Notes: a model not told the origin generated them from the letters alone. Shown: positions 45,066-57,310, counted from the first letter of the stretch. The stretch is 64,000 nucleotides of DNA from Corbicula japonica (GCA_038501625.1 JAZAYU010000126.1:930001-994000), one strand, 5' to 3'. Made by a program: numbers and translations.

Positions 45066-47189
45066 CTGAACTAATATGATACAATCCGCTTTATATTTGA
45101 GGACACCACAATCCTTGTGTATAGCAGTAGACTGTTTCTTTTCGTTTAAACAGTACGGGTCAGTGAAATGCCAGGTTAATGTTTTAGTTATCCTAATATA
45201 ACTGGATCGAGTACGTTAATGCGTCTAATGCTAATGACACTGATATATACGGAATCTGTATTAATTTGTGATCGAACAGCTTTAACCATGTTAACTGTTT
45301 AATTAAATGTTCAACCTTGCTTCATTGATGTTCTTACAATGTAGAGCTATTGAAAATAAAGATTCGCTTCGGTGGCTATAAAGGGTAGTTTAACGACCTT
45401 TTACATGTAGTAAATATCCTTTTAATAACAAAGACAACTGTTTGCATGTACTTTATCAACGTTTTTAAACTACACTTTTAAAATTATTAAGCGTCACATA
45501 TTGATATATTGATCTGTCATAAATCAAAACAATACTGAAGTTAATATTATTTTGCGAATACATACTTTCAATTTCGATTTAAGAGGTCATTCAGCATATC
45601 ACTGAACGATGAATGTTATTTTATTTTATATAAAAATGTATATTAATTAATTATATCAATTAAAATTGATTTACCTGTCGGCTTATATATCCAATTCGTT
45701 ATCCGTGCGATTATTGTTTCATCGGATGGATTTTGTTAAATCTCACGTCTCGCGTGGTTAATCGTTATAAATAGAATAATGTTTGTCAATAGAATACAAA
45801 TGTTGAAAGTGCCCGGTTTATTTTACAGGTAGTACTTAAAGCAGCTGTTTTTAGTGATTTTAAAACACATATATATTTAAAGCTCAATGCTCACTTTTTT
45901 GTGATTTTATACGATATTCACTTATTTAATGTTGATAAACAAAATACAACAACTTTGGATACAGATAATCTGTTATATTTGACAACACTTCGATTGTACA
46001 ATATTGAATAAAAAGAATTTCATGATAATCTTATTAAATAACGATCCATGTCCACGTTTGTAAAGTACCAAACAACAGAAACTAAAAAAAAATTTAAGAA
46101 AAAACTCATGAAAAGAACATCTATTTGTGTAGTCAATATGCGTGATTTTTTCTTCATAAAGCGACACTCCACATACCATAGAAGGAAACGTGACATTCTG
46201 AAACACACTCTCGTACCTTGTAAAATATTCAACATCAAGTGATGAACATTTGTCACAGGTATATAGTTACTGAAGTCAGTGAGCAAGTACTGTATATTTC
46301 TATTTTTTTGAATTTAAGGGTATATAAATGTTGTTTTTTTTATATTTTAGATTTTGAGTTGAGTTCTTGACTTCTTTGTAAATAATCCACAACAACCTAT
46401 TAATGTTCTTATTACATGTATGTTTTATGATAGATAAATCAGTGTCATTGTCACTTTATTTCTAAGGAGCAAAACAGCAGGCATGCATGTAATGAGGTCG
46501 TTTTGGCAAAGACAAACCTACAATTTAATACATGTAAACATTGCCTTGTGTTTAATGTCTTCTTAATTAAATTATCAAGAAAAACACAAGCTGCTTGTTA
46601 CTTTAGAATATTTATTTAGTCCGGATCGTATAGGAGCATTATTTAAAAACAACAACAACAACAACGAGACACGTTGGTGCAAACAACTACCCGATATGTA
46701 ACAATTAACATGTAAGTAATCTGTCCGGTGTATTTGTGTACCTATATTTAAACAATCTAATTTATACATTTACTATCACGACTGGTGTCATATTCTAAAA
46801 AGCATTAATAAAAATTACCTCGCCTTTTCTACGACCATATCGGCGGTGTCCAATACCTGTATCACATGTTATCAAAAGACAGTATCCTGATATTCTTAAT
46901 TTATTGGAAGTAAATCAATTTCTCATGGTCTTAAGGTCAATTATATCACAAAACATTTAGTAATAAAACAAAAAGTCCTCGATAAACAACGTTAGAAATC
47001 GCGAGCATTTCCAATTATCTCCATTTAAATTAAATATGTAGTGTTTTTGATCCATTATTAATTGTTATTAGATGGGCATGTGCTCAGGTGTTGGTGTGAA
47101 AGATAATGTTCATAAACAATTAAACTTAAAAACAACTGAGACTTACTAAGAAACACGAGACGAACTATGTAATAATAAACTACAGACAG

Positions 47190-47500
47190 ACGGGCGGACG
47201 GAAAATGTTAAACATAATGATTTCGATATATATATCGGACGGACGGATGGAAGGGCTGACGTACGTACGTGCGTATGGACGGAAGGACTGGCGGACGGAC
47301 GTTCTTACGAACGTCATTTATGTGGCTACTCTATTGTCCTCTCTATTGTTCTTTTAGCCACATAAAAGCAAAAAATAGCCACGTAACAGAACGGAATGAA
47401 TAGAATTTACCGTTACCATTGTTCTCATAGCCACATAAATGGCGTGGCGTAAGCACGGATGGACGGCTGGACGGACGGACGGACGGACGGACAGATAGAT
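47190..47500 (+). repeat. GGAC/GGAT microsatellites around a small inverted repeat
   Basis: Two 'ggacggacgg'-type blocks (47190-47305, 47455-47500) flank a segment with 'tttatgtggcta' at about 47318 and 'tagccacataaa' at about 47356, plus further 'tagccac' copies. It may be a small hairpin element with microsatellite ends. Confidence 0.5.
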
Positions 47501-47599
47501 GTCAACAATGTACCACCAACAATTTACATAAAAGACATCGCAGAGTTACCCTTTTGGAACAGGAAGTCAAACAACTTTAATTGCCGCTTTAGGTTCAGT

Positions 47600-48375
47600 G
47601 CTGTTATCAGTTACGTCCTTTGAAGGTCGTTGAGCACGATACTTATGTACTATGTACTATGTTTAAAGTACTCCTAATGTTACGTTTGTTTTAATATTTC
47701 GGCCAGTTTATAGATAGGTGGTTTCAATATCCCATTCTATATAAATTTGGATATTGTCCAATCACCCCCAATGATATACTTCCTGCTTTTTAAATTTTGC
47801 CTTTGGCGTCGTCTGTGATATGCAGGATTTATATTCTAAGATCCCCTGTCAAAATTCTATTTAGTTCCACCCATTGTTTTCTCGTTTAGGGCAAACCCAT
47901 TCTTTTATCTGGGGACCATACGCCGCTGAATGTGGAATGTTATTCATCTGAATATACCTCATTGAAGGTTCCATGTTCACCGCCATATGCATACCATCGT
48001 TTGGGATGGATCGAAATTGTACTATTTAATGGTGTAATTACTGAGTTGTGCTCAACCCGGGACTAGGCGGCGTGGGCAGTAATATGCATTTCCATTACTG
48101 CCCATGAACAGGCTCAATCAAACCGATCCTGCAGTATTTTCATATTTGTCGAATAGAATAGAATAGAATAAATTTATTTTCCAATCATGGGTCATGTTAC
48201 ATGACATTGCAATCAATGTATACATAATGCAGCAAATAAAAGTAAAAGTAACAACAACGTAGGAATGCACTTACATGCATAAAGAAAACAAGGCTTAATT
48301 CTGATTTGTTAAAACAATTAACAAAAGATGTGTCGTGTTCGGTGGCTTTCAAAGTTCCCTTTTCATTTTTTTTAT
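47600..48375 (-). repeat. Dispersed repeat C, longest copy, interrupted
   Basis: The fullest copy of C in the window, about 600 bp after removing a 179-bp insertion at 48152-48330. It contains the hairpin 'gggcagtaat'...'attactgccc' near 48080-48110. Its end, 'gctttcaaagttcccttttc', abuts codons of the truncated glycosyltransferase paralogue, so its insertion removed the 3' half of that gene. Confidence 0.75.
48152..48330 (-). mobile_element. SINE-like insertion with (ATTCT)n tail and TGTCG duplication
   Basis: A 179-bp insert lies in repeat C with TGTCG on both sides (48147-48151 and 48331-48335). On the minus strand it ends 'aaaataaatttattctattc' followed by further attct repeats, a tail typical of some retroposed elements. 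It has no coding capacity. The internal promoter boxes were not resolved. Confidence 0.65.
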
Positions 48376-48830
48376 AAGCTGTCTGTGCAATCTCGTTAAC
48401 AGCCGCAACAAACGTCTGACAATCAACTTTTACAAGTAAAATGAATTTTAAATAGGAGTTCGAATTTGTAAGGTTATACAGCTTTTTAAAAAGCATATCA
48501 TTTGCGTCAAATATTATATACATCTTGTAAAAGTAGGTGTCAGTTAATGTTTTAATACTAGAAGGTAAACAACTCTCAAATAAAGTATAATGCATCAAGT
48601 TTCGGCAATTCAGTTTCCTTGTTGTTGTTGGTATCAATATTCCAATTTTCGTTCTCTTCTCATTATGAAATGTTGTCATTTTACCAGTCTTGTCCTTTAA
48701 TTTGTAAAATCCTGTCAACTTGTTATTGAGTGCAAGGAATGAATTCAAAAAATAATCCACAACCTTTTGATTATCATGATCATTGCACTTGTGACTTGAT
48801 GCAGAATATAAATTAAAGCCGGCATATTTC
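48368..48830 (-). pseudogene. Truncated GREB1-type glycosyltransferase-like paralogue
   Basis: About 153 codons without stops align with residues 85-231 of the intact gene at 51008-52147. Shared blocks include TKIGILIPTTTRK (same sequence in both), TLFE/LP, a C-QTFVAAVN block (VDCQTFVAAVN here, VECQTFVAAVN in the intact gene) and a similar spacing throughout. The match ends at NEIAQTAYKK where repeat C begins, so the NDD and WADDW parts of the catalytic domain are gone. Its 5' side is fused to a BEL/Pao reverse-transcriptase fragment instead of a signal anchor. It is a broken tandem duplicate on the same strand. Confidence 0.8.
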
Positions 48831-48834
48831 TTGT

Positions 48835-49145
48835 CTTTACACTTGTCAAAAGTTGTCGCAAATTTCTTACTGTTTAAAAACCACGGTCTAAGGTTCATTT
48901 GTGCACCAGAAATTAGCGTTTTGGATTCTTCGTAATACTTTTAGAAGTTCATTCTCGCCACGGAAGCTTGACAGTAATTTGTATAGATACAAATCCTCTG
49001 CGATAATTTTCGATGCCTTTAAATATGAGTTGTTTTCAAGATGTTTACTGGTAGTGGCGCTGAGTATAAATGGTGAACACGTTGCTCCGAAAAGAAGGGA
49101 TTTGAATCGGTATGTCATTTGTGGACTTTGTGGATCGCTTACCAC
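48835..49145 (-). pseudogene. BEL/Pao reverse transcriptase fragment
   Basis: The minus-strand reading contains MTYRFKSLLFGATCSPFIL and SATTSKHLE, the BEL/Pao pattern around 'FGA-x-SPF', then LYLYKLLSSF in place of the usual catalytic YVDD-like block and LRRIQNANF; a frame change leads to NLRPWFLNS, which also fits BEL/Pao. Only about 100 residues remain, between intact flanks on neither side. It directly joins the glycosyltransferase paralogue. Confidence 0.65.
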
Positions 49146-49251
49146 GCTGAGCCAAAGGAAGCGAGTGACCTCTCTTTCCTCCTTTTAAGGGAGAACGGTC
49201 TGAAGAAAGGCGTTTTCAATGTCAGCGTGAATAAAAAAGTTTGTACCTTTA

Positions 49252-49380
49252 AACCTGAACAATGTGGATCAAATAGCAAATAACCGAAAAACGTGATGTA
49301 TGAACAATGTAGATCAAATAGCAAATAATCGAAAAACATGATATATGAACAATGTAGATCGAACAGCGATTCACCAAAAT
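49252..49380 (+). repeat. 45-bp tandem repeat, about three units
   Basis: 'tgaacaatgtagatcaaat' followed by 'agcaaataatcgaaaaac' repeats at about 45-bp spacing (near 49256, 49301, 49347), the last unit diverged. Confidence 0.75.
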
Positions 49381-49775
49381 AAGTGAAATATCAATCTCGG
49401 AAATAGTAACATCTTGATAAAACAGACTTGAAGTAAACTATCGATGTTTTATACTATTCAAATGCACAACAGATGGCAGAATATATTGCAAATTAAACTT
49501 CCAGCTTCATCTAGATTTAAGCGGAGAAATGCGTTTAACTTAAAGATGCAAGATGTGTGAACATTTTGAACATAAAGTACAGTCCAATAAGTTCTCATAT
49601 TTAATAGTATGAAACTGTTTGGATCAGAAGTCTAAAGATTGCGGACAATTTATACCGAAACCGCACCTGCACCACGAAAAAACATATATACAGCATATTG
49701 TGGCTATTCATCAAAATATTGTTCTGTTTTTAAGAAGTTGATCATTTTTCACTCCTCTCACAAATGTATATTTAA

Positions 49776-50434
49776 GGGCTTACCACACTCCTTCCAACCA
49801 CGTTCATCGATAAAAAGAAAATTATCAAAATCTCAATAATCTCAATAATGGCAAAATGCCGTTCAATGAAACTTTGCACAAATGTATGTTATTGATGTAT
49901 CTTTAAAAAAAGCGAGATCTAAAAATTCCCTCAATTTCTATTTACGTAAATTCACAAAAACTAAACAACACAAAACATCATTTTAAATGTCCACATAAGT
50001 AATATAATACAATTTCTTGTGTCCTCGTGACTTACAGATTTAAACTGTACGAGATATGAGTAAAAGTGTGTTGGACCTTCAATTTCCTGGTCGCTTCCTG
50101 GCCGCGTAAACGGATGACAATCACTGATATCTTTTTTAGTAGTTGAAATTTTTTTACAAGTACAACACATTTTCTTGTCAGTATCATTGCACTCACGTAG
50201 GAATTTAAATTTATGTTGTGTATCGCTTAGTTTTTGTGAATTTTTGTAAATAGAATTTTAAGGGATTTTTTGGTCTAGCTTTTTTTCTTTACTTTTCTAA
50301 CGTGTCTTACTGTATGCAAAATAAAGATACACCAGTGACATTCATTTGTGCAAAGTTTCATTGAACGGTATTTAGCCATTATTGAGATTTTGATAATTTT
50401 CTTTTTATCGATGAACGTGGTTTGTTGTAAGCCC
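49776..50434. mobile_element. TTAA-flanked foldback MITE, second complete copy
   Basis: TTAA lies at 49772-49775 and 50435-50438. It begins GGGCTTACCACA and ends TTGTAAGCCC with long inverted arms, matching the 8779-9481 copy along its whole length. Both TTAA and the arms are intact, so it is a fairly young insertion between the truncated and the intact GREB1-type genes. Confidence 0.8.
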
Positions 50435-51007
50435 TTAATATCGTTTCAAATATATGTCACTCAGAAAAACAAACATCGTGAAGAATCTTTTTTCAATTTT
50501 GATATTGTCTTAAAGTTAGATATTGTCTCCCATAGACAAAAATAAAACGATAGGCTTGTTGGCCTGTTATAGAATTGTGTTAAAGGTGACCAGATCGACG
50601 CCTCTTTGAGTTTTATGAAGCTTCAACAAACACACGTAAACGTCTCGTAATTTGTTTGATTTTGCATTATGTTTCATTGCGATCAATAGTTTTTTTGAAT
50701 CCAACTGAACACGTAATTGGCGGAATAGAGAGGATGCTACGGACTCTTCGTGTTCGGTTAACCGTTGTCCGTATAAGCTCCATGATCTATTTTCGTTAAC
50801 ACTGAATGGTATTCAAAAATCTTATACTCTGGAACTGCAGGAATTTCAAGGATACAAAGATGATGTTGATCATAACAACACATTTTTTGATACTAAATAG
50901 CATTATATTTCTTTTAAAATCGATTTGTGTTGTATACTAAATACATAATAATTATTACGTAGAATGCAATATGAAATGTAGAAATATGCATCGTTACACT
51001 ATAAACA

Positions 51008-52147
51008 TCACACAGACAGTTGTGTCGCAGTTCTGTTATTTTCTTTCTTGAACACAGGAGCGTACGCATGTAGTTTGATTTTTCCTTCTTTTATTGCTTT
51101 TCCTAACTTGGACCCTATTGACCGATCAACAACATATCTAGTTTTCTGAGTAGCATGTAGAACGCTCCATGTCTCAAGCTTAGTGAAGTGATCGGGTTGA
51201 TACACCCTTGTAATCCAATCATCCGCCCACCAGTTCTCAAACACAGGGGGGTAGTAATATGGAAATATGTCTAAATGGCTTCTGTGTACCATGTCATGTG
51301 TCAAAATCCCTGTGTTTCCCTGCAAACAGGTAGGCCCAACAACGCCGACATAAGGAGGGTCATACTTTTTTAATACATCAATAGCCAAGATAGACCAGTT
51401 TGCCGTTTGGAACACCGTGTCATCATTGATTCGAACAAGATAGTCCATACCTTCTAAAAAAGCTTCTTTTGCGACTGCGTTAACGGCCGCAACGAACGTT
51501 TGACACTCAACTTCAACTAACGAAATGGACTTAAAAAAGGCGTGGTTCTTTGTTAAGTTATTCAGCTTTGAAAAATACACATCACTTTTGTCAAATCCTA
51601 TAAATACTTTGTACATGAAGCCTTTAGTTAAAGTTTTAAGAATGTAAGGTAAAGATTTTTCAAATAGAGTAAACTTTAGCAAGGTTTGGCATTTTACTTT
51701 CCTCGTTGTTGTCGGTATCAAAATTCCAATTTTTGTTGTTTTACCGCGAAATTGTGTCATATTGCCAGTCATTTTCGAGAACAAGTTCAGTTTTGTCAAA
51801 TCGTTATTCAGTGCAAGAATACGTTTCAGAAAATAGTCCGTTATTTCTTGGAGTTTGCAAGTAATATTTGTTGCAGCATAATAATTGTTTTTCTTGTAAT
51901 TTTCCGGCACACGAGTATTTTTTTCTGGAGTGTTTGTATACGTACGAATATCCATTTGTTTAGCATGATGACTTTCCCTGGTTTTACTTACAGAAGCATT
52001 TGTTAATATGGTCGAGTTTGAATTTGTCACGAAGTCTTTATTTTGTAATATTATTCCCTTCATCGAAGGTTTAAAATGGAATTTCATTGACTGTTGTATT
52101 ACACAACAAACTAAAAGAAAAATAATAATCGGAACTCTCATTTGCAT
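51008..52147 (-). CDS. GREB1-type glycosyltransferase-like membrane protein
   Basis: Single-exon 379-residue protein. A helix at about residues 5-19 (VPIIIFLLVCCVIQQ) gives a type II anchor, followed by a polar, sequon-rich stem (NST, NAS, NIT). The lumenal part resembles the C-terminal glycosyltransferase-like domain of GREB1: IGILIPTTTRK (140-150), QTFVAAVNAVA (216-226), YLVRINDDT with an NDD metal-site-like motif (236-244), VGVVGPTCLQGNTG (267-280), a THDMVHRSHLDIF block (283-295), and WWADDWITRVY (306-316). Animal GREB1 is a much larger nuclear protein; here only the transferase-like part is present, with a membrane anchor, as a stand-alone gene. It is intact and next to a broken paralogue. 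Substrate unknown. Family assignment rests on motif memory, not a search. Confidence 0.7.
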   Translation of the reverse strand: MQMRVPIIIFLLVCCVIQQSMKFHFKPSMKGIILQNKDFVTNSNSTILTNASVSKTRESHHAKQMDIRTYTNTPEKNTRVPENYKKNNYYAATNITCKLQEITDYFLKRILALNNDLTKLNLFSKMTGNMTQFRGKTTKIGILIPTTTRKVKCQTLLKFTLFEKSLPYILKTLTKGFMYKVFIGFDKSDVYFSKLNNLTKNHAFFKSISLVEVECQTFVAAVNAVAKEAFLEGMDYLVRINDDTVFQTANWSILAIDVLKKYDPPYVGVVGPTCLQGNTGILTHDMVHRSHLDIFPYYYPPVFENWWADDWITRVYQPDHFTKLETWSVLHATQKTRYVVDRSIGSKLGKAIKEGKIKLHAYAPVFKKENNRTATQLSV

Positions 52148-54133
52148 TTTCGTGTAAAAAATGTTGTCACACAGAAGGTATTTTTTAAGATCTAACCAAT
52201 AACTTCAGTTACGTTTCGATAGTTTAGATATGCTATGATGATGTTCTTATTTTTGGTACAACTCCAGTGTCCCAAGTTGGTTTTAGAACAAAAATGTCAG
52301 AATGGTCATATAGTTGTTTCCCCCGGTACTGAAGCACCCAACCTGAAATGTATTTAAAAGTGAATAAATAATGGTACTGCAATAGTTTCCGGTTTGTATA
52401 TAACGTACTATTAAGGTTTTTAGCAAGCTAAAAGATCGAATCAGTTGCTTAGGGGAAGATTTTCTTTGAACGAATAATACTTGTGAATAAACATGTCAGC
52501 CTTGAGTCAACGACCGAGTTTGATGACTGCGACCGTGTCAAACAAACGGTGCATTTAAAAGTGAATGAATAATGGGATTGCATTATATATATATACCCCG
52601 ACCCTGAACAACAATAAATCTGTGCACCATTCAGAACCGGAACAACAACCAATCCTTGAATGAATCCCAGAACTGTTTAGAACCTGAACAAAATAAATCC
52701 TTGAACTAAATCCGTGACCCATTTAGAACCAGAACAACAATAAATCCGTAAACTCAAACACGACCACCAAGATTCTCCATTTGTAATGCTTAGAAGCAGC
52801 GGTTAATAATTCCACGATAGATCACTGTAATCGCATTCCTTTCCTGACGTCACTTATCACTTTTGATGTAATCAACCGCTAGACAAGCGTGCTCAGCGAA
52901 GTAGTACCGTTATGTTTAAAGCTCTATAAAGCATTATCCATGTTAGAGTTGAAATGATATATCGCAGGTTTCGCACCTGAACTCCCAGTGATAAATCCTG
53001 TTATAGCGACTATTATTAATTCATAAGAATTAAGAGTTTTGTCAATTAATATAACGTGAATGACGGAATATAGTTTCAAACAATAGATATTGAACAACAT
53101 GTTACTGAAGTTAAAATCGATGTTTTCTTATGAATATTTATATGTGCAACACCTGTCACATTCGATATTTGCAAGAGGGATTGAAAATTGAAAATAACTT
53201 AGAAAAAAATATTTGATTTCTACTCTTCTTTATTTTGATCCTGAATGTTGATCATCAGCACCAGCAGTAGCAACAGTAGGTTTGTTGAAGACGAAATAAT
53301 TTCGTTGGGGAACTAGCTAGAAAAACACGGCGTAAATTGAAAATATTTTTTCAGTTATATAAGGAAATGGATAATACGCAAATGAATAAGACATAGTCAG
53401 CTACTATTATTTCCTTCATGCTGATTTAAGTTGCATGCCTTTAATTTTGCATTTCCTAAAATTGTAAATTGAATTACATCACTGAGACTATAACATAATT
53501 ATACATGTGGTGTTAAAATAAAAACGTTTGAGAGTCCCGACATCGCGATAAACATTCGAATGAAAAGCTACAAACCTAAATCTGATACACGATAAAAAGA
53601 GATATAGAGGTTGTTATGTTTATACGTTGCGAAATCAATGCTGATATCGTATCAGAAATATCTCGAATTTTCATTTGATTTCAGATTTCTAGAAAATAGT
53701 TTTAAAGGTAACGGATGACATCGGTAACGGATTACTTTACTGATAACAGTACTGACTATATGTACGGGATAACTGTTAACGGCCGCCATACTGCAAAACT
53801 AGCGCTACTGTGATTACTGTAAAATACTGCGAAATTCATTCAAATATAAGCCCATTGTACAGTCCTCTAACATCAATGAATCTAGTATGAAAACGTATTA
53901 AAAAATCTTGCCTTTGTTTATTCTTTAAACATTATGTTTTAGAAGATGTTTGAATTACTGAAAGAAAGCAATCGGTGAAATCTTAAAACCTAAATAGCGG
54001 ACTCAATGTTCTGTCCCGTGGAATATTAGACTAGTTGTCAGATTTAAGGGATTTATAAACGCATCGTAAAGTTTTGATTTCTGAAGAAGCTGCGATAAAT
54101 GTCTTTTAACTAACAATCCACACATCTGCCATT
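52148..54133. other. Non-coding stretch with weak 46-bp repeats
   Basis: Near 52604-52750 about three diverged units of 'acctgaacaacaataaatcc' and 'gaatcccagaactgtttaga' type recur at about 46 bp. The rest is AT-rich and unassigned. Confidence 0.5.
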
Positions 54134-54323
54134 TTGTTTCGATTGTGTCGATATATAAATGGCTTTATTGCTGTTGTTGAATTTCACCAGACACAGTCTA
54201 TCAATAACGAACGGAAAAATCAAGATGTCAGAAAGTTACATTTTCGTGGATATTATAATTATAACCGATGCTTAAGTTCCTTGCAGAAATTGTGTGATTA
54301 CCTGAAGTGGTCGGATGGCGAAA
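54134..54323 (+). CDS. Candidate exon of an unrecognised gene
   Basis: An open stretch ends at a strong donor ('gaa a|gtaagt') in phase 1 and reads in frame into the exon at 56003. The C-terminal part (CLSSLQKLCDYLKWSDGE) looks protein-like. The left boundary is uncertain: the open frame starts at 54134, and the polypyrimidine-preceded 'caccag' at about 54191 is a possible acceptor that does not give the expected phase. No domain recognised. Confidence 0.4.
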
Positions 54324-54868
54324 GTAAGTCTTGTTCTGATTGTTGACAACGGGGATGAAAAGTGATTCGGCTTCGATATATAAAACTATAAGAGGTTTGT
54401 TATTTCACTCCCACACAGGAACTAAAGTGATAATAACCGATATATAACTTGCTTTTGATAGAGCAATGACATTACCTTTAATATCGTATTATGCTATCCA
54501 TTTGACTGCTGGTAATCTTGTAAAGCTGTTGGTTCACAAGCTACGAGTCTCTATGTGTTAATAGGGACAGAATAAACAAAATTAAGAATACAAGATAGAC
54601 GTTTCTTAGTCCGTACTAATTCTATATTTATTCTTAACACGAATCAGACAATTTGAATTAAAGAGTGAAACTTTACATCTTTTTTTATTTGTAACAATAA
54701 CAGCAGAATGAAGACGTCATTTGTGTAGTTTTTTATCAACCCGTGTACTAATGAAACTTCTGTAATCAAATATGGGACTGTTACAATAGCCATTTCTTAA
54801 TAAGAGGGCCAGAATATCAACATTGTGGAACAAACTGAATGTCTTTTATAACAAAAATCGACAATTTA

Positions 54869-54982
<114 letters not shown>

Positions 54983-55424
54983 CTTAAGATAATATATAGA
55001 TATGTCATCACTACATGTAAGTCTATAACGTTTATCATTCGTATTTTCATCTGGTCCCTATGGGTACATGTACCTTCATTTAATAATGAAACTGAAATGA
55101 AGCCGGTATCCAGTTTCCGGTATTTTGAAACAAATATACCATCCATAGTATTATCTTTTATAGTATTATCTAACAACTATAAAATAACATACAATTCTCA
55201 TTGTATTATTAAATTTAAACATTCATTGTTCTAAGTTTGACAAAATGTACAATTATCATTTTAGTTACATAAAATCTTCCAAAAGGGAAGTCAGTTATAT
55301 ATCGTTTTAGTGTTTATAGCTATCATCGCAAAATAAATATATTTAACTAAACAACAATTTAATTTCGTGTTTAAAAATTATAAGGATGCACTTAAGTGTC
55401 GCAAATTGCGAATGTATGTTTACT

Positions 55425-55770
55425 TTAATCCACATTGCTCCACATATTGTTATGTACGTACTTTGCTCCTTCTAACTGTATGTATATGCTCCATATTGCT
55501 CCACATTATTGTGTACATACTTTGCTCCTTATAAGTGTTAAGCTATTGGCGGGAAAAGTCTTGCTTTGCATGCTTTTTGTGAGAGAAACATGAACATTAA
55601 CTTTTTGCGGTAATGTTTACTATAAAAGAGACAATGATTGATTGAATGTATAGATAGATTTTGCTGTAAAAGGATTTACGTGGAGTGAATCTCTGTTGAA
55701 AGTTAAAAAGATAGTTGTGTTTTTGCTCTAAAAGGATTTAAGTGGAGTTAATCTCTGTTGAAAGTTAAAA
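55425..55770 (+). repeat. Two short tandem duplications (about 73 and 62 bp)
   Basis: 'ccacattgctccacatattg' with 'gtacgtactttgctcctt' is repeated once near 55498. 'aaaaggatttacgtggagtg' with 'aatctctgttgaaagttaaa' is repeated once near 55732. Confidence 0.75.
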
Positions 55771-56002
55771 GGTTTACATGTGGATGAAAGTTATAAAATT
55801 AAAAGTTGGAAAAGATTTATTCAGTGTTCAATTTTATTATGTCAATTAAAAGTTAACGACATTAAGATTCAGTATATAATGTACGTTTCTCGTATATTGA
55901 TATTTTAAATAACATCTATCTAAACTACACATGTTTCATTTTGTCGTTCTAAATAATTTTTATTCGTCAAGTTCTTATAACCATTGTTTTGCTAATTTGC
56001 AG

Positions 56003-56118
56003 AGCTACAAGAAGACGAATGCATTAATAATCACCCAGACACCGCTGGAGACAACTTAAGTGGACTTTTGGAAACTTGTATAGGAGAACAATGTTTATAC
56101 CATTCTGATGATGAATGA
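56003..56118 (+). CDS. Candidate terminal exon of an unrecognised gene
   Basis: After 'ctaatttgcag' the sequence reads in phase 1 LQEDECINN, HPDTAGDNLSGLLETC, IGEQCLYHSDDE and then TGA. It is acidic with three cysteines and joins the exon ending at 54323 in frame. A strong donor-like 'cag|gtatgt' follows at 56145, after the stop, so either the 3' UTR is spliced or the transcript has another form. Function unknown. The upstream exons are not identified. Confidence 0.5.
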
Positions 56119-56639
56119 CATGAAGGAAATGCAGGTATGTTTGCCGGAATATTAAACTGGCAATATTATAATAAAAACAAATCTTTGGCTGTATTTTTTA
56201 CGTTTTAGCAGTTGGGGTGAGTGTTTGTTCTTGGAGAATGCAAACTGTATGTAACTGTTTTATTTTGGCAGATAATCATTATCATGAGAGAAAAAATAGC
56301 CTGTGTAAAATGTGTTTTAAGCTTGAATATCAAAATGATTCGTGAAGACCCATGACGAAATAATGCTTTTCTGAACGCATATTTTTCTGTCAAATTATTT
56401 TTAATCCTCGAATCAATTAATATATAATAAGCAGACCAACATAAGACAAACTGACTGATGGATATATGGAACGCCATAGCTGTCTTACGCTGCCTTTTTC
56501 TATTTTGTCTTGTGTTTTTTTCTCGAGGTATAGTGAATATTTAATTGAATTATGTCATGTCTCCTTTTTGTTTTGTGCAAACATTATAATTTTATGTTAT
56601 TTCGTCTAAGTGTTCTGTGCAATCTTCATTTTGTTATGT

Positions 56640-57310
56640 CATTTTGTACTCATATTGTATGCATACTTCAGGTTGTTATGTGACTTCAGCATTATGTTAT
56701 GAGCATAAATTTTTTGTAATGTCATTTCACGATGTTATGTGGATACTTTATTTCATTATGTCATTTCAGCTTTATGTTCTGTGCATACTCTACTTCTTTA
56801 TATCATTTCAGCTTTATGTTCTGTGCATACTCTATTTCGTCATATCATTTCAGCTTTATGTTCTGTGCATACTTTATTTCGTTATGTCAGTACAGCTTTA
56901 TGTTCTGTGCATACTTCATTTCGTTATGTCATTTCAACTTTATGTTCTGTGCATACTTCATTTCGTTATGTCATTTTTGCTTTATTTTCTGTGCGTATTT
57001 TATTTCGTTATGTCATTTCAGCTTAATGTTCTGTGCATATTTTATTTTGTTATGTCAGTACAGCTTTATGTTCTGTGCATACTTTATTTCGTTATGTTGC
57101 TTCAACTTCATGTTCTGTGCATACTTCATTTCGTTATGTCGTTTCATCTTTATGTTCTATGCATACTTCATGTCGTTATATCATTTCATCTTTATGTTCT
57201 GTGCATACTTTATTTCGTTATGTCATTTTAGCCATATGTTCTGTATATACTTCATTTCGTTATGTGAGTACAGCTTTATGTTCTGTACATGTTTCACGTG
57301 ATAATGTCAG
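56640..57310 (+). repeat. 42-bp tandem repeat, left arm (about 16 units)
   Basis: Units read 'tttatgttctgtgcatactt' then 'tatttcgttatgtcatttcagc', 42 bp or 14 codons long. Because the period is divisible by three and units lack stops, three overlapping plus-strand frames of 95-204 codons stay open (for example LYVLCILYFVMSFQ repeats). These are not accepted as genes. Confidence 0.9.

Larger units (their letters stand above)
43375..47600. other. Intergenic stretch between GT31 and the repeat C/paralogue block
   Basis: AT-rich, with a decayed half of the TTAA foldback MITE (44795-45065), a (CAA)n run near 46638-46666 and GGAC-type microsatellites (47190-47500). The basic ORF at 46048-46242 and others lack domains. 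Confidence 0.5.

Noticed and set aside
46048..46242. Lys/Arg-rich ORF
   Set aside because: A-rich composition explains the lysines; no family resemblance.
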